A program made the position numbers and the translations under genes. From assembly GCA_910576975.1 (NCBI GenBank), contig CAJTJY010000005.1, positions 1-64,000 on the forward strand: DNA of 64,000 bases. Direction: 5' to 3'. Of this stretch, positions 17,980 through 25,991 are shown piece after piece. Positions within the stretch are counted from its first letter, which is position 1. Each line of letters begins with the position of its first letter. The notes below the pieces were generated by a model. That model made no database searches. It worked only from the letters and a program-made list of their open reading frames with translations, and had not been told where the DNA came from. Source of the stretch: an uncultured Lachnospiraceae bacterium. Lineage in GTDB: Bacteria; Bacillota; Clostridia; Lachnospirales; Lachnospiraceae.

Positions 17980-18141
17980 TTAAGATATCTTCACTTTGCT
18001 AAATAAGGTATTAATGAGATTTACAAATGTCGTATGTACTGGCCCATTGCTGGCAAGCAGCAGGGTAACCACTGCAATTAGCGCAACAATGGCGACAGCA
18101 GTAATGATAATGCCGCTGTATTCTTCAAAAATAACTTTCAT
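17980..18141 (-). CDS. Flp1-like major pilin candidate (53 aa)
   Basis: The product begins MKVIFEEYSGIIITAVAI and is almost wholly one hydrophobic helix followed by a short polar tail ending KVKIS. The EEY just before the helix matches the Flp pilin pattern and the Flp1-like domain family. AGGAGGG precedes it; the second of two ATGs (18141) was chosen for spacing. It is the first gene of the Tad-like operon and, by position, the most likely main pilus subunit. Confidence 0.7.
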   Translation of the reverse strand: MKVIFEEYSGIIITAVAIVALIAVVTLLLASNGPVHTTFVNLINTLFSKVKIS

Positions 18142-18322
18142 GCCCATCCCTCCTTTCTGCGGAAAGGAATGTATCTTTCTGCTTATTTTTACTTAGATTC
18201 ATGCATTGATAATCGGCGAATATGTAGCCAATTGATTCAGAATCCCGTCATGTCTGCCGCCGTTCCCTTGTCTGGAAACCGCTGCAGCAGATTCTGATGC
18301 AGAACTAAAAAGATTGTGTTCT

Positions 18323-18385
18323 GTCGGCATAGAGTCTGCCGACGGTAAGAAAATTACGGAAATCGTTCCGTACAAGCATTGTATA
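18323..18385 (-). promoter_or_regulatory. Putative promoter and hairpin leader of the Tad-like operon
   Basis: On the minus strand a TATACA box (18385-18380) precedes about 240 bases of leader. The leader holds two clear hairpins: TACGGAAA/TTCCGTA (18355-18372) and GTCGGCA/TGCCGAC (18323-18343). The second is followed by AGAACACAATCTTTTT, so it could be an attenuator. The rest of the leader shows no convincing gene. Confidence 0.4.
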
Positions 18386-18433
18386 CCCTGACTCTCCAAA
18401 AAGCAATTATGCATTTCTAACAAAAAATTTTAC

Positions 18434-18485
18434 ATCAAAATAGCCATGGGGCAAGCAAATCCGCTTTTCCCATGGCTTTTCGATG
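18434..18485 (-). terminator. Terminator after the Mrp/Nbp35 gene
   Basis: The stem GACATCGAAAAGCCATGGG pairs, with few mismatches, with CCCATGGCTATTTTGATGT. On the minus strand it is followed by AAAATTTTTTG. It separates the Mrp gene from the pilus operon. Confidence 0.75.
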
Positions 18486-18506
18486 TCAATACGCCCCATT
18501 AAGCAA

Positions 18507-19352
18507 TTATAAATTTTCTACCTTGTCCTCTGCCTCTTTCAAATAAGGATTTTCAATCTCATGGAATTTTCCCTGATCCGCCAGCCCGGCATACTTCGGA
18601 TCTAAAGGCATTTTTCCAAGCACTGGGATTCCCATCTGTAAAGCAGCTGCGTCAACCTTGCTATCTCCAAAAAGCCTGATTTCCTTTCCACAATCAGGAC
18701 ATTTCAGAAAACTGTAATTTTCCACTAAGCCCAAAACCGGAATTTTCATCATATTAGCCATATTCACGGCTTTCTTTACAATTAGCTGTACCAGATCCTG
18801 GGGAGAGGTCACGATCAGGATGCCATCCACTGGCAAAGACTGAAACACTGTGAGCGGCACGTCTCCGGTTCCAGGAGGCATGTCCACGAACAAATAATCT
18901 AAATCACCCCAATATACGTCATGCCAAAACTGCTTTACCGTAGAGGCTATCACAGGTCCTCTCCACACCACTGGCGCCTCCTCGTCTTCCATCAAAAGAT
19001 TTAAAGACATGATCTTTGTACCGTCAGCTGCTGCAATGGGAAACAGTCCCATGTCGCTGCCCTCTGCTGGTCCATGCACTCCGTACATTTTCGGAATCGA
19101 CGGACCTGTAATATCCGCATCAAGAATGCCCACCTCATATCCTTTGCGGCGCATTGCCCCTGCAAGGGAGGCAGTGACAAAAGATTTCCCTACGCCGCCC
19201 TTTCCACTGACCACGCCGATCACTTTTTTGACGCTGGAAAATGGATTGCACTCTTCCAGCAAGCTCTTTTGCGCGCCTCCCTGGCTGGGACATCCCTCAC
19301 AGCTTGCCCTATTGCAGTTGGAAGCGCTGCTGCATGTTTTATTTTCTGCCAT
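18507..19352 (-). CDS. Mrp/Nbp35 family P-loop ATPase (Fe-S cluster carrier)
   Basis: This 281-aa protein has the deviant Walker A GKGGVGKSFV (about residues 49-58), switch motif DADITGPS and DMPPGTGD typical of Mrp/ApbC. It also has a CPDCGK pair near residue 217 that in dimers binds a bridging 4Fe-4S cluster. The N-terminus carries extra cysteines (CNRASCEGCPSQ) like eukaryotic Nbp35, a pattern common in clostridia. Its role is to deliver Fe-S clusters to apo-proteins. A clear terminator follows it. Confidence 0.85.
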   Translation of the reverse strand: MAENKTCSSASNCNRASCEGCPSQGGAQKSLLEECNPFSSVKKVIGVVSGKGGVGKSFVTASLAGAMRRKGYEVGILDADITGPSIPKMYGVHGPAEGSDMGLFPIAAADGTKIMSLNLLMEDEEAPVVWRGPVIASTVKQFWHDVYWGDLDYLFVDMPPGTGDVPLTVFQSLPVDGILIVTSPQDLVQLIVKKAVNMANMMKIPVLGLVENYSFLKCPDCGKEIRLFGDSKVDAAALQMGIPVLGKMPLDPKYAGLADQGKFHEIENPYLKEAEDKVENL

Positions 19353-19406
19353 ATCATCATCCTCTTTTCATGTTATATTATGCACTTTTCATTCACTAAA
19401 TACACA

Positions 19407-19436
19407 GATAGACGGCGATAAATACCGCCGTCTATC
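19407..19436. terminator. Hairpin terminator after the DUF5105-like gene
   Basis: GATAGACGGCG pairs with the CGCCGTCTATC arm across a short AT-rich loop, six bases beyond the lipoprotein stop codon. The T-run on the minus strand is modest. Confidence 0.65.
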
Positions 19437-19441
19437 TTATT

Positions 19442-20101
19442 TTACTTTAATGCTTCTGTGTCGAACATCTGCTGCTCTAAGTTAGCTACGTCATCTCCGT
19501 TTGGCGTATATACCTTATTCACTAACTCCACACGGACTGTCATAGACGCCTCGTCTTCGTACTGCAGATTCCCCAGGGATTCCTGAATGCCATCTTTCAA
19601 TAATGTGAATGACTGCTCCAATATCTCCTCATCAGAGGGAACTTCTTCGTTATTCTGAATTTTAGCATCCACCTCTTCTTCATATTCCTGGAAAGATACC
19701 GCATAACTCTCTATGGCAGGACCAAAAACTTTCATTTTCTGATACTTCACTTCCACTTCATAGGAACCGTCGTCCTTTTTCGTAGCCTCCCCTACCGTGT
19801 ACTTTACATTCTTATACATGTCCTTAAGAACTGTCTCATACTCGCCTTTCAACCCGTCAGAAATCTGCACATCGTCGATCAGGCTTTTCAAAGCAGTCTC
19901 GATTCCTTTTTCATATAACTCCTGTGCCTGTTCCTTCGTCCCAATCTTCTGATCCACGAATGCAGTAGAATCATTCTTGTAAGAATTGTCCAGCAGTGCC
20001 TTTATGTAACCGCTGGCATCAAAGCTTCCACAACCACACAGCAACGTCGCCATCATCATTGCTGCCAACAATAATGCAGCCTTTCTCATTTTCTTCATCA
20101 T
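19442..20101 (-). CDS. DUF5105-like lipoprotein
   Basis: This 219-aa protein has a lipoprotein signal peptide (MMKKMRKAALLLAAMMMATLLCGCG; lipid-bearing Cys around residue 22). The mature domain is helical, with a central segment about cumulative charge and YEVEVKYQKMKVFGP. This architecture fits the DUF5105 group of clostridial cell-surface lipoproteins, function unknown. It has its own promoter and terminator, so it is a single-gene unit. GGAGTAAGG lies ahead of the ATG pair. Confidence 0.7.
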   Translation of the reverse strand: MMKKMRKAALLLAAMMMATLLCGCGSFDASGYIKALLDNSYKNDSTAFVDQKIGTKEQAQELYEKGIETALKSLIDDVQISDGLKGEYETVLKDMYKNVKYTVGEATKKDDGSYEVEVKYQKMKVFGPAIESYAVSFQEYEEEVDAKIQNNEEVPSDEEILEQSFTLLKDGIQESLGNLQYEDEASMTVRVELVNKVYTPNGDDVANLEQQMFDTEALK

Positions 20102-20137
20102 ACCTTACTCCTTTTCCTAAATTTATGTAACATAATA

Positions 20138-20166
20138 ATTATATAGCGTTCTTTTTCAGCAGTCAA
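20138..20166 (-). promoter_or_regulatory. Promoter of the DUF5105-like lipoprotein gene
   Basis: Minus strand TTGACT (20166-20161) and TATAAT (20143-20138) lie 17 bases apart, a near-consensus sigma-A promoter. Confidence 0.8.
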
Positions 20167-20182
20167 TACGTTTTTTAATTTA

Positions 20183-20359
20183 AGTTTCCCCATTTTGCAA
20201 TTTATAGCGCCAAAAGGTTTCCTTCACAAAGTGATGAAAACACTTTGCACATAAAAGCGCTCTGAAAAGCTAGCTTTTCAAGCACTTTTTGTGCAAGATG
20301 TCTATGCTGCCAAAGGCAGTAAGACCTTTTGGCACTATGAATTGCAAAATGGGGAAACT
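20183..20359. repeat. 177-bp miniature inverted-repeat element, AGTTTCCCC family
   Basis: The outer inverted repeats begin AGTTTCCCCATTTTGCAATT and extend through a CCAAAAGGT block (roughly 37 bp with few mismatches). The centre includes AAAAGCTAGCTTTT and a CACTTTTTGTGCA block. These parallel the interior of the TGTCGCAC-family elements at 9508 and 57877 although the outer ends differ. Confidence 0.8.
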
Positions 20360-20414
20360 CAAAGTTTTTTAAATTCTGTTCATAATCTGCAAGAACTTGT
20401 GCATACTAACCCAC

Positions 20415-20828
20415 ATGAAAAAAAATTTTTTACTTTGCGGCCTTGCCGGATGGTGCCTGGAAATTCTTTTTACAGCTTTCGGTTCTTACCGGAAACGTGA
20501 GTTGCAACTTGTGGGGCAGACCTCCCTGTGGATGTTCCCGATCTACGGCATGGCGGCTTTTCTAAAACCAATCTGCCGCCTGATCATACGTCTGCCTGCT
20601 GCAATCCGGGCAGCGTGTTACAGTTTATTTATTTTTGCAGGCGAATATGTCAGCGGAAGCATATTAAAAAAATATCAAGTCTGTCCCTGGGATTACAGCA
20701 AGGCACGGACAAATGTCAACGGGGTGATCCGCCTAGACTATGCCCCTTTCTGGATGGTCGCCGGACTGATCTTTGAAAGCCTGCTGATGCGCCCCAAACG
20801 GAATCCTGCATCTAGAAAAACTACCTAA
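20415..20828 (+). CDS. CmpB-type putative ABC transporter permease family membrane protein
   Basis: This 137-aa membrane protein resembles the PF06541 (ABC_trans_CmpB) family: an N-terminal helix ending in LAGWCLEILFTA, a QLVGQTSLWMFPIYGMAAF motif, and a later PWDYSKARTNVNGVIRLDYAPFW segment. Despite the family name, transport has not been shown and no ATPase partner is nearby. The ATG at 20415 lacks a good ribosome site. The preceding palindromic element (to 20359) may have displaced its original promoter. Confidence 0.75.
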   Translation: MKKNFLLCGLAGWCLEILFTAFGSYRKRELQLVGQTSLWMFPIYGMAAFLKPICRLIIRLPAAIRAACYSLFIFAGEYVSGSILKKYQVCPWDYSKARTNVNGVIRLDYAPFWMVAGLIFESLLMRPKRNPASRKTT

Positions 20829-20900
20829 AAATGTTGAATGACAGCAGGCAACTACAGGTCAAATGTCTACAAACCAGCAAACGGCATTATTTTTGCAAGC

Positions 20901-20947
20901 ATAAAGCGGCTCCCATCACAGATTTTCTGTAGAAGGAACCGCTTTAT
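20901..20947 (-). terminator. Terminator after the sensor kinase gene
   Basis: ATAAAGCGGCTCC and GGAACCGCTTTAT form a 12-13 bp stem just beyond the kinase stop codon. It could also stop the convergent gene ending at 20828. Confidence 0.65.
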
Positions 20948-20967
20948 AGATGTTTATCAATTAAAAT

Positions 20968-22440
20968 TTACCCGCTCTTGCTGTCCAGTTCGAACCAGAA
21001 TTTGACTCCGTGATCCTCATTGCTGACGCCGCATTGCCGATGAAAAGAGTCCATGATCGCTTTTACAATTGACAATCCGATGCCATTCCCTCCATACTCC
21101 CTAGTTCTAGCCTTGTCTACTTTATAGAATTTCTCCCATATATGGGACAGATCTTCTTCTGGAATCGGGGCGCCTGTATTGAACACTTCTATCCTCACCG
21201 TTTCTGGTCCCGGCAAGACGGATACCAGGATCTTCCTTTCTCCTGAAGCATAATGGATTGCATTGCTAACATAATTCATCAATACTTGCTCTGTTTTAAA
21301 TTCATCCGCCCACACATATTCTGGCTGACGTCCTTTTATCTCCAAAGAAATGCCATTCTGCTCTCTTAAAATTGCCGTGGCATTGACCACGCCCCGAATT
21401 ACCTCCATCACGTCAAAGCGCTCAAACACCACTTGCTCGCTGCCAGACTCCAACTGGTTCAATGTCAAAAGATTTTTCACAAGCTGATTCATCTTGTCAG
21501 CCTCGTCCATGATAACCTCGCAGTAGAAATCCCTGCTTTCTGCATCATCATTGATGCATTCCCTCAGCCCTTCGGAATACCCTTGGATCAGTGCGATAGG
21601 GGTTTTTAACTCATGAGAGACATTAGAGATGAACTCCTTGCGCATCTCGTCAATTTCTGTCTTGCGTTCAATGTCCATCTTTAGCTCATTGTTGGCGCTT
21701 TTCAATTCTGAAATCGTTTTTTCCAAAGTCTCGGACAACTGATTCATATGCTCTCCCAGCAGATCCACCTCATTCTTTCCTCTGCTTTGGAACTTGGCGT
21801 CAAAGTCCAGATTGGTCATACGTCTGGAAATATCTGCAAGATGCAAAATGGGATTGGTAATTCTCCTGGTAACCACATAGATAATGACTGCGCAGAAAAT
21901 GACAGATGCCACCCCTACGTACATCAGAAAGCGGTTTGCAATCTCCACGCTCTCCTTAATGCTCTCCACGGCTGTGCGCATCAAGATCATATTACCGTCT
22001 TGCAGGCTGCCCCACAGCACAAGATAATCAGATTCCAGCCTGCTATCTTTTGTTTTCTCCACCATGTACTGGGGCGTATTCTTCAACACTTGGGTATTCT
22101 TGTCATTGGTGTAAAAAATCAAGTTTAAAAACTGCATCAGAAAATGTTCCTCGTCCGCCACGGTGGAAAGTATGACGCTGCGGTCAGCACGGATGATCAT
22201 CAGGGAAACATTGCTGTTGGCACATTGCTTTTCGAGCTGTATCAAAAACTGGTCCCCGTCTGTACTGCCGCCCGCACTCTCCTCATCTACCATCTCAAAT
22301 GTTTCCAGAAGCGTTTTCTGCTTATGTTCAATATAATAAGATTCTAAAAGGGTAGAATTGATAAACCAGCACAGCAAAATGGTCCCTGCCACGATGCTAA
22401 TCATGATTGCCGTAATCTTTCCGGTTATCGAATGTCTCAT
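20968..22440 (-). CDS. Orphan sensor histidine kinase
   Basis: This 490-aa membrane kinase has a transmembrane helix at about 10-30, an extracytoplasmic sensor region to about 165, and a second helix (IFCAVIIYVVTRRI). A HAMP domain follows, then the dimerisation/phosphoacceptor box FISNVSHELKTPIALIQGYSEGL, an N box VLMNYVSNAIHYA and a G box GGNGIGLSIVKAI. It autophosphorylates on His and passes phosphate to a response regulator. No regulator gene is next to it, which is unusual because this class is nearly always paired. The ATG at 22440 has CGGAGG in front; it sits 19 bp after the YhaN-like gene, probably co-transcribed. Confidence 0.9.
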   Translation of the reverse strand: MRHSITGKITAIMISIVAGTILLCWFINSTLLESYYIEHKQKTLLETFEMVDEESAGGSTDGDQFLIQLEKQCANSNVSLMIIRADRSVILSTVADEEHFLMQFLNLIFYTNDKNTQVLKNTPQYMVEKTKDSRLESDYLVLWGSLQDGNMILMRTAVESIKESVEIANRFLMYVGVASVIFCAVIIYVVTRRITNPILHLADISRRMTNLDFDAKFQSRGKNEVDLLGEHMNQLSETLEKTISELKSANNELKMDIERKTEIDEMRKEFISNVSHELKTPIALIQGYSEGLRECINDDAESRDFYCEVIMDEADKMNQLVKNLLTLNQLESGSEQVVFERFDVMEVIRGVVNATAILREQNGISLEIKGRQPEYVWADEFKTEQVLMNYVSNAIHYASGERKILVSVLPGPETVRIEVFNTGAPIPEEDLSHIWEKFYKVDKARTREYGGNGIGLSIVKAIMDSFHRQCGVSNEDHGVKFWFELDSKSG

Positions 22441-22459
22441 ATGCCATTGCCTCCGACTG

Positions 22460-24847
22460 TCATACATGTGAAAGAGTGATCTGGTTTCCGCCCAGCAAGT
22501 CAGCAATTGCCGGATCACAAGTAGCGGCAATCACCTGATGATTCTCTGCAAACTCTTTTAAAAGCCTTGCCGCTTGGTTCCTTCTGCCCGGATCCAGATC
22601 CAGCAGGTCGTCATCCAGCACCATAAGCCCTCCTCCTTCTGGGAAAAAATATTCAAGCACTGCCAAACGAAATGCCAGCAAAATGGTCTTCTTTGTGCCT
22701 TCCGAGAGCAGACGCTGATCTGATATCTGGTTGTTTTTGCTTTTCAGTTCCAAACCTGATGCAGGAATCATCGATAATGTGTTTCCTGTGATGGCGCCAA
22801 GATAATTGTCAAATTTCTGGTTAAACTTTGCAAATTTATCCCCGCTCTCCTCTTGCAGTTTCTTTATATCTGCCTTAATTTGCTGATACCCCTGGTATTT
22901 TTTCTTTTCATTTTGCCAGGCCTCTCTATATTTTTCAACCTCTCTCTTCCATTCCGAAATCTCTGACAAGTCTTTTTGAGACACTTGCAGCGTTATAATA
23001 TCTTTCTGCAGCTGTCTTGTTGTTTCTTCTGTCTCTTTCAGAGACTTTTGCAGCCCTGCAGCCTTGCTTTGATATTCTTCTGGACTCAGAGTTTGAAATT
23101 CATCCATCTGCGCAAGCTGTCTTTGATATTTTAGAAGCTCTTTGTGGGCATCTTGCTCTCGCTGCGCCGCCTGATCCAAAACACCATATTCTGATTCAAA
23201 GTTGTCAATCTGGGCTTTCATTGCCGCTACGCACGCCTCCAAGGATGGCTGGCAATGCGTCTTAAGGAATGCCGCGATCTCATCTTCCAGACTGTCTGGC
23301 ATCTCTATCGTCAAGTCAAGTTCCAACCGATCTATTTCAGCCTGCAGCTCTGTAACCGTAAGAACTTGTTTTTTCTGCATCTGAATCTTACCATTTAAAA
23401 GTATTGCCGTTCTCTGATGCTCATTCTTCGCTGTCTCAAGATCTTCCAAGGAAGCCGCGCCATATTTTTTTAATATCTGCTGCAGTTGCTGATCCTCTTC
23501 TTGCATCTTATCGATGAGGCTGTCGACATCTAGATCCTGCGGGGAGATGCGAAATGCGCCTACATTAGGAATCACCACTTGAAACACTCCGTCTATATCC
23601 ATCGTTTCTAAGCCTTCCACTGTCCTAATAGAACCATCTGCCAGATGCAGACTGGCAGAATAAGGACGTATGATTTCGATATCTGCATGAAGCTTTGCTG
23701 ATCCGAGAATTGCCCTATATTTGTCAAGGGCTCTCGAAAGCCTGTCCGCCTTTTGATAGTCCTCCAATATATCATTATTTTTATGCACTTTTTCTGACAA
23801 GGCAGCAATTTCTTTTTGCAGTTTCTGCGCTTCTTCTCTCTGAGAGAGCCATGCTTGCTTTCTTTTTCGCCGCTCCGATTCCGCCTGCTGCCGCAGCAAC
23901 ATTTGCGCCTTTTTGATCTCCCCGGCAAGTCCAGGCCATTCTTCTTGCGCCCGTATTGCTTCTGCTTTCACTTTTCCCACAACTTCCAGCAGCTTTTGTA
24001 TCTGGATTCGGCTTTGCATCGTTTCCTGCTGCTTTTGCAGATTCTTCTGTTGCTCTTCTAATCTCACTCTTTGGACTGTAAGTTGTGCGTAGCGCTGGTT
24101 TTTTACCGCTAGCTCCTCCTCGACGCAAACCGCCTCTGCGTATTCCTGCTCGGCGCTCTTAAATGCGTAATAAGCCTCTAAAATACTGCCTTTCCCATTT
24201 GACCAGGGTCTTTCAATCCCTCTGCCGCCCTCTGGTTGATCTTTCTCAAAATCCCATCTTCCAGACATGCTTTTCATACGGCTCTCCAGCGCAGATGCAA
24301 GCTTGTCTTCTGAAATTCCTCCTGCCGCCGAAAATGCAGCCGCAATCACATTTCTAACCTCGGCTGCGTCTTCTCCTCTGGATGCAAAAAAATCAAAACA
24401 CCAGGCAAGAATTTCTTTGATGTAATTTTGCCTTCCAAAGATCAGATTTCCATATACAGCCGCCCCATATTGAAGAATCTCTTTCAATTTTGACTCTGCC
24501 TCTGTGCCCCTGCTTACTGCCCCGCCAGCCTGTGTTAACTTTACAGCGCTTTCTGTACCGTTTCTATCCCACACCCTGGTGAGAGAGTACTCTTTCCCCT
24601 GATGCGAAAACTCCAAAGTTGCGTCGATGGTCGCCGCATGGCTTGAGGGAAAAAACAACTCCATAAAGTCCTTGTTTTTTCTCTTATCAAGCTTGGACGG
24701 CACGAAAAGAATGCTGTATATGGCAGATATCATCGTACTTTTTCCCGCCTCGTTGCTACCAAGAATCACATTCATTCCATCGGAAAAAGAAACGTCCGCC
24801 TCACGCATCCCTGCAAACTGCTCTGCAAGATAATGTTTCAGTCTCAT
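22460..24847 (-). CDS. SMC-like AAA ATPase (YhaN/SbcC family)
   Basis: This 795-aa ATPase has an N-terminal Walker A (GSNEAGKSTMI, about residues 28-38), long coiled coils, and C-terminal signature LLSEGTKKTILLAFRLA and Walker B GLMVLDDDLLDLD. It pairs with the nuclease encoded upstream. SbcC proteins carry a CxxC zinc hook at the coil tip. No such motif is visible here; instead a small beta-rich insertion (ADGSIRTVEGLETMDIDGVF) is present, favouring the YhaN-like branch. The ATG at 24847 begins one base after the nuclease stop, showing coupling. Likely role: DNA end processing in repair. Confidence 0.8.
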   Translation of the reverse strand: MRLKHYLAEQFAGMREADVSFSDGMNVILGSNEAGKSTMISAIYSILFVPSKLDKRKNKDFMELFFPSSHAATIDATLEFSHQGKEYSLTRVWDRNGTESAVKLTQAGGAVSRGTEAESKLKEILQYGAAVYGNLIFGRQNYIKEILAWCFDFFASRGEDAAEVRNVIAAAFSAAGGISEDKLASALESRMKSMSGRWDFEKDQPEGGRGIERPWSNGKGSILEAYYAFKSAEQEYAEAVCVEEELAVKNQRYAQLTVQRVRLEEQQKNLQKQQETMQSRIQIQKLLEVVGKVKAEAIRAQEEWPGLAGEIKKAQMLLRQQAESERRKRKQAWLSQREEAQKLQKEIAALSEKVHKNNDILEDYQKADRLSRALDKYRAILGSAKLHADIEIIRPYSASLHLADGSIRTVEGLETMDIDGVFQVVIPNVGAFRISPQDLDVDSLIDKMQEEDQQLQQILKKYGAASLEDLETAKNEHQRTAILLNGKIQMQKKQVLTVTELQAEIDRLELDLTIEMPDSLEDEIAAFLKTHCQPSLEACVAAMKAQIDNFESEYGVLDQAAQREQDAHKELLKYQRQLAQMDEFQTLSPEEYQSKAAGLQKSLKETEETTRQLQKDIITLQVSQKDLSEISEWKREVEKYREAWQNEKKKYQGYQQIKADIKKLQEESGDKFAKFNQKFDNYLGAITGNTLSMIPASGLELKSKNNQISDQRLLSEGTKKTILLAFRLAVLEYFFPEGGGLMVLDDDLLDLDPGRRNQAARLLKEFAENHQVIAATCDPAIADLLGGNQITLSHV

Positions 24848-24848
24848 A

Positions 24849-25970
24849 TCATCTGTCCTCTCTGCAGTCCTGGACCAGCGCAAATGCCAGATGAAGCAAC
24901 TCTGGATCGTCCAGATACCGCCTCAGTAGACGGTTCTCCAAGGAGCCCTCCACCGTCTCCGTATTGATGGCGTCCATGGTAATCTCCTGGCGCAACTTTC
25001 CGTCCTCTATCTCCAGCTTCAAAAAATCTACCCTGGCTCGTTCGTAGATCTCATGCTTTCTCTGATACTCTTCTGCCAGGGCAATGCCAGAAATAGTCAC
25101 TCGTAACGACGTGTTTTCTTTGTCATAACTTGCTATCACCGCAGCCAGCTTTTCTTCCAGGCTCTCTCCGTGAAGCAGGACGATCTCTTTCTTCGCAAAA
25201 TGAATCACGCTGGTAAATATTTGTTCCGCAATGATCTGATTTTTGTCAATTGCCTCAATTAGAAACACAGAACCAGGCGCATTGTCTGCAAAATCCGTCT
25301 GCTGATGCGTGCCCGCGTTAAAAATACGCTGATCCCTGATCTTTTGACCCTTTGGCTCTGGAACATGCGTATGCCCCAGCAGCCATAAATCCATGTCACA
25401 ACGATTTAGCTGCTCTTTTGTCATATAATAATATTTTTTTTCCTGATCATAAGAAAGTCCTTCTAGGGCGCCATGGGCAATGCCGATATTCCATTTAGCA
25501 GAATCCCTTCCCTGACATCTTTTGAGCCAAGACAGAGCGTTATCCTTGGAGTAACGGTCTTTACAGATACAGGGATAAAAAACTGCTTTTCCGCTTTCTT
25601 TCACATAGGGCTGCTGCTCTGTAAGCAGAACGGTATTTTCTCTGGCATGACTTCGGAACGTATTCCACAGATGGTCCTCATCTCCCTCATAATAGTCATG
25701 ATTACCAGGAATTACTAGAACCGGACATGCACATTCGCCAAGTATGCCGCAGACCATCTCCTGCAATTTCACAGAAATAGCCTTCTTGTCATACAAATCT
25801 CCCGCCACTACAAAGTAATCACAGTTTCTTTCATTCGCCAGGCGGACCGCGTATACTAGCGCATCCAGCCTCGCCTGCCGGTATCGTTTTGCAATTTGGG
25901 GATTTTCCTGCTCCTGCTTGCTATATTCACGCCCAATATGAAGATCGCCCGTATGCAGTATTTTCAGCAT
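24849..25970 (-). CDS. Metallophosphoesterase nuclease (YhaO/SbcD family)
   Basis: This 373-aa exonuclease-type phosphoesterase carries the expected metal motifs: HTGDLHIGR (residues 6-14), VVAGDLYD, VIPGNHDYY, GIAHGA and LLGHTHVPE. It forms a complex with the neighbouring SMC-like ATPase and trims DNA ends or hairpins. The C-terminal capping domain reaches about residue 373, typical for the family. The ATG at 25970 follows GAGGAATG. It is the upstream partner in a two-gene unit. Confidence 0.85.
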   Translation of the reverse strand: MLKILHTGDLHIGREYSKQEQENPQIAKRYRQARLDALVYAVRLANERNCDYFVVAGDLYDKKAISVKLQEMVCGILGECACPVLVIPGNHDYYEGDEDHLWNTFRSHARENTVLLTEQQPYVKESGKAVFYPCICKDRYSKDNALSWLKRCQGRDSAKWNIGIAHGALEGLSYDQEKKYYYMTKEQLNRCDMDLWLLGHTHVPEPKGQKIRDQRIFNAGTHQQTDFADNAPGSVFLIEAIDKNQIIAEQIFTSVIHFAKKEIVLLHGESLEEKLAAVIASYDKENTSLRVTISGIALAEEYQRKHEIYERARVDFLKLEIEDGKLRQEITMDAINTETVEGSLENRLLRRYLDDPELLHLAFALVQDCREDR

Positions 25971-25991
25971 CACTCATTCCTCACGCTTTCC

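Noticed and set aside
18199..18423. Possible 74-aa leftward gene upstream of the first pilin
   Set aside because: It has no ribosome site, starts at TTG, runs through the predicted promoter and two hairpins, and its composition is not protein-like. Treated as leader RNA.
22460..24847. True SbcC with zinc hook
   Set aside because: No CxxC motif is visible at the middle of the coiled coil, so it was described as YhaN/SbcC-like instead.
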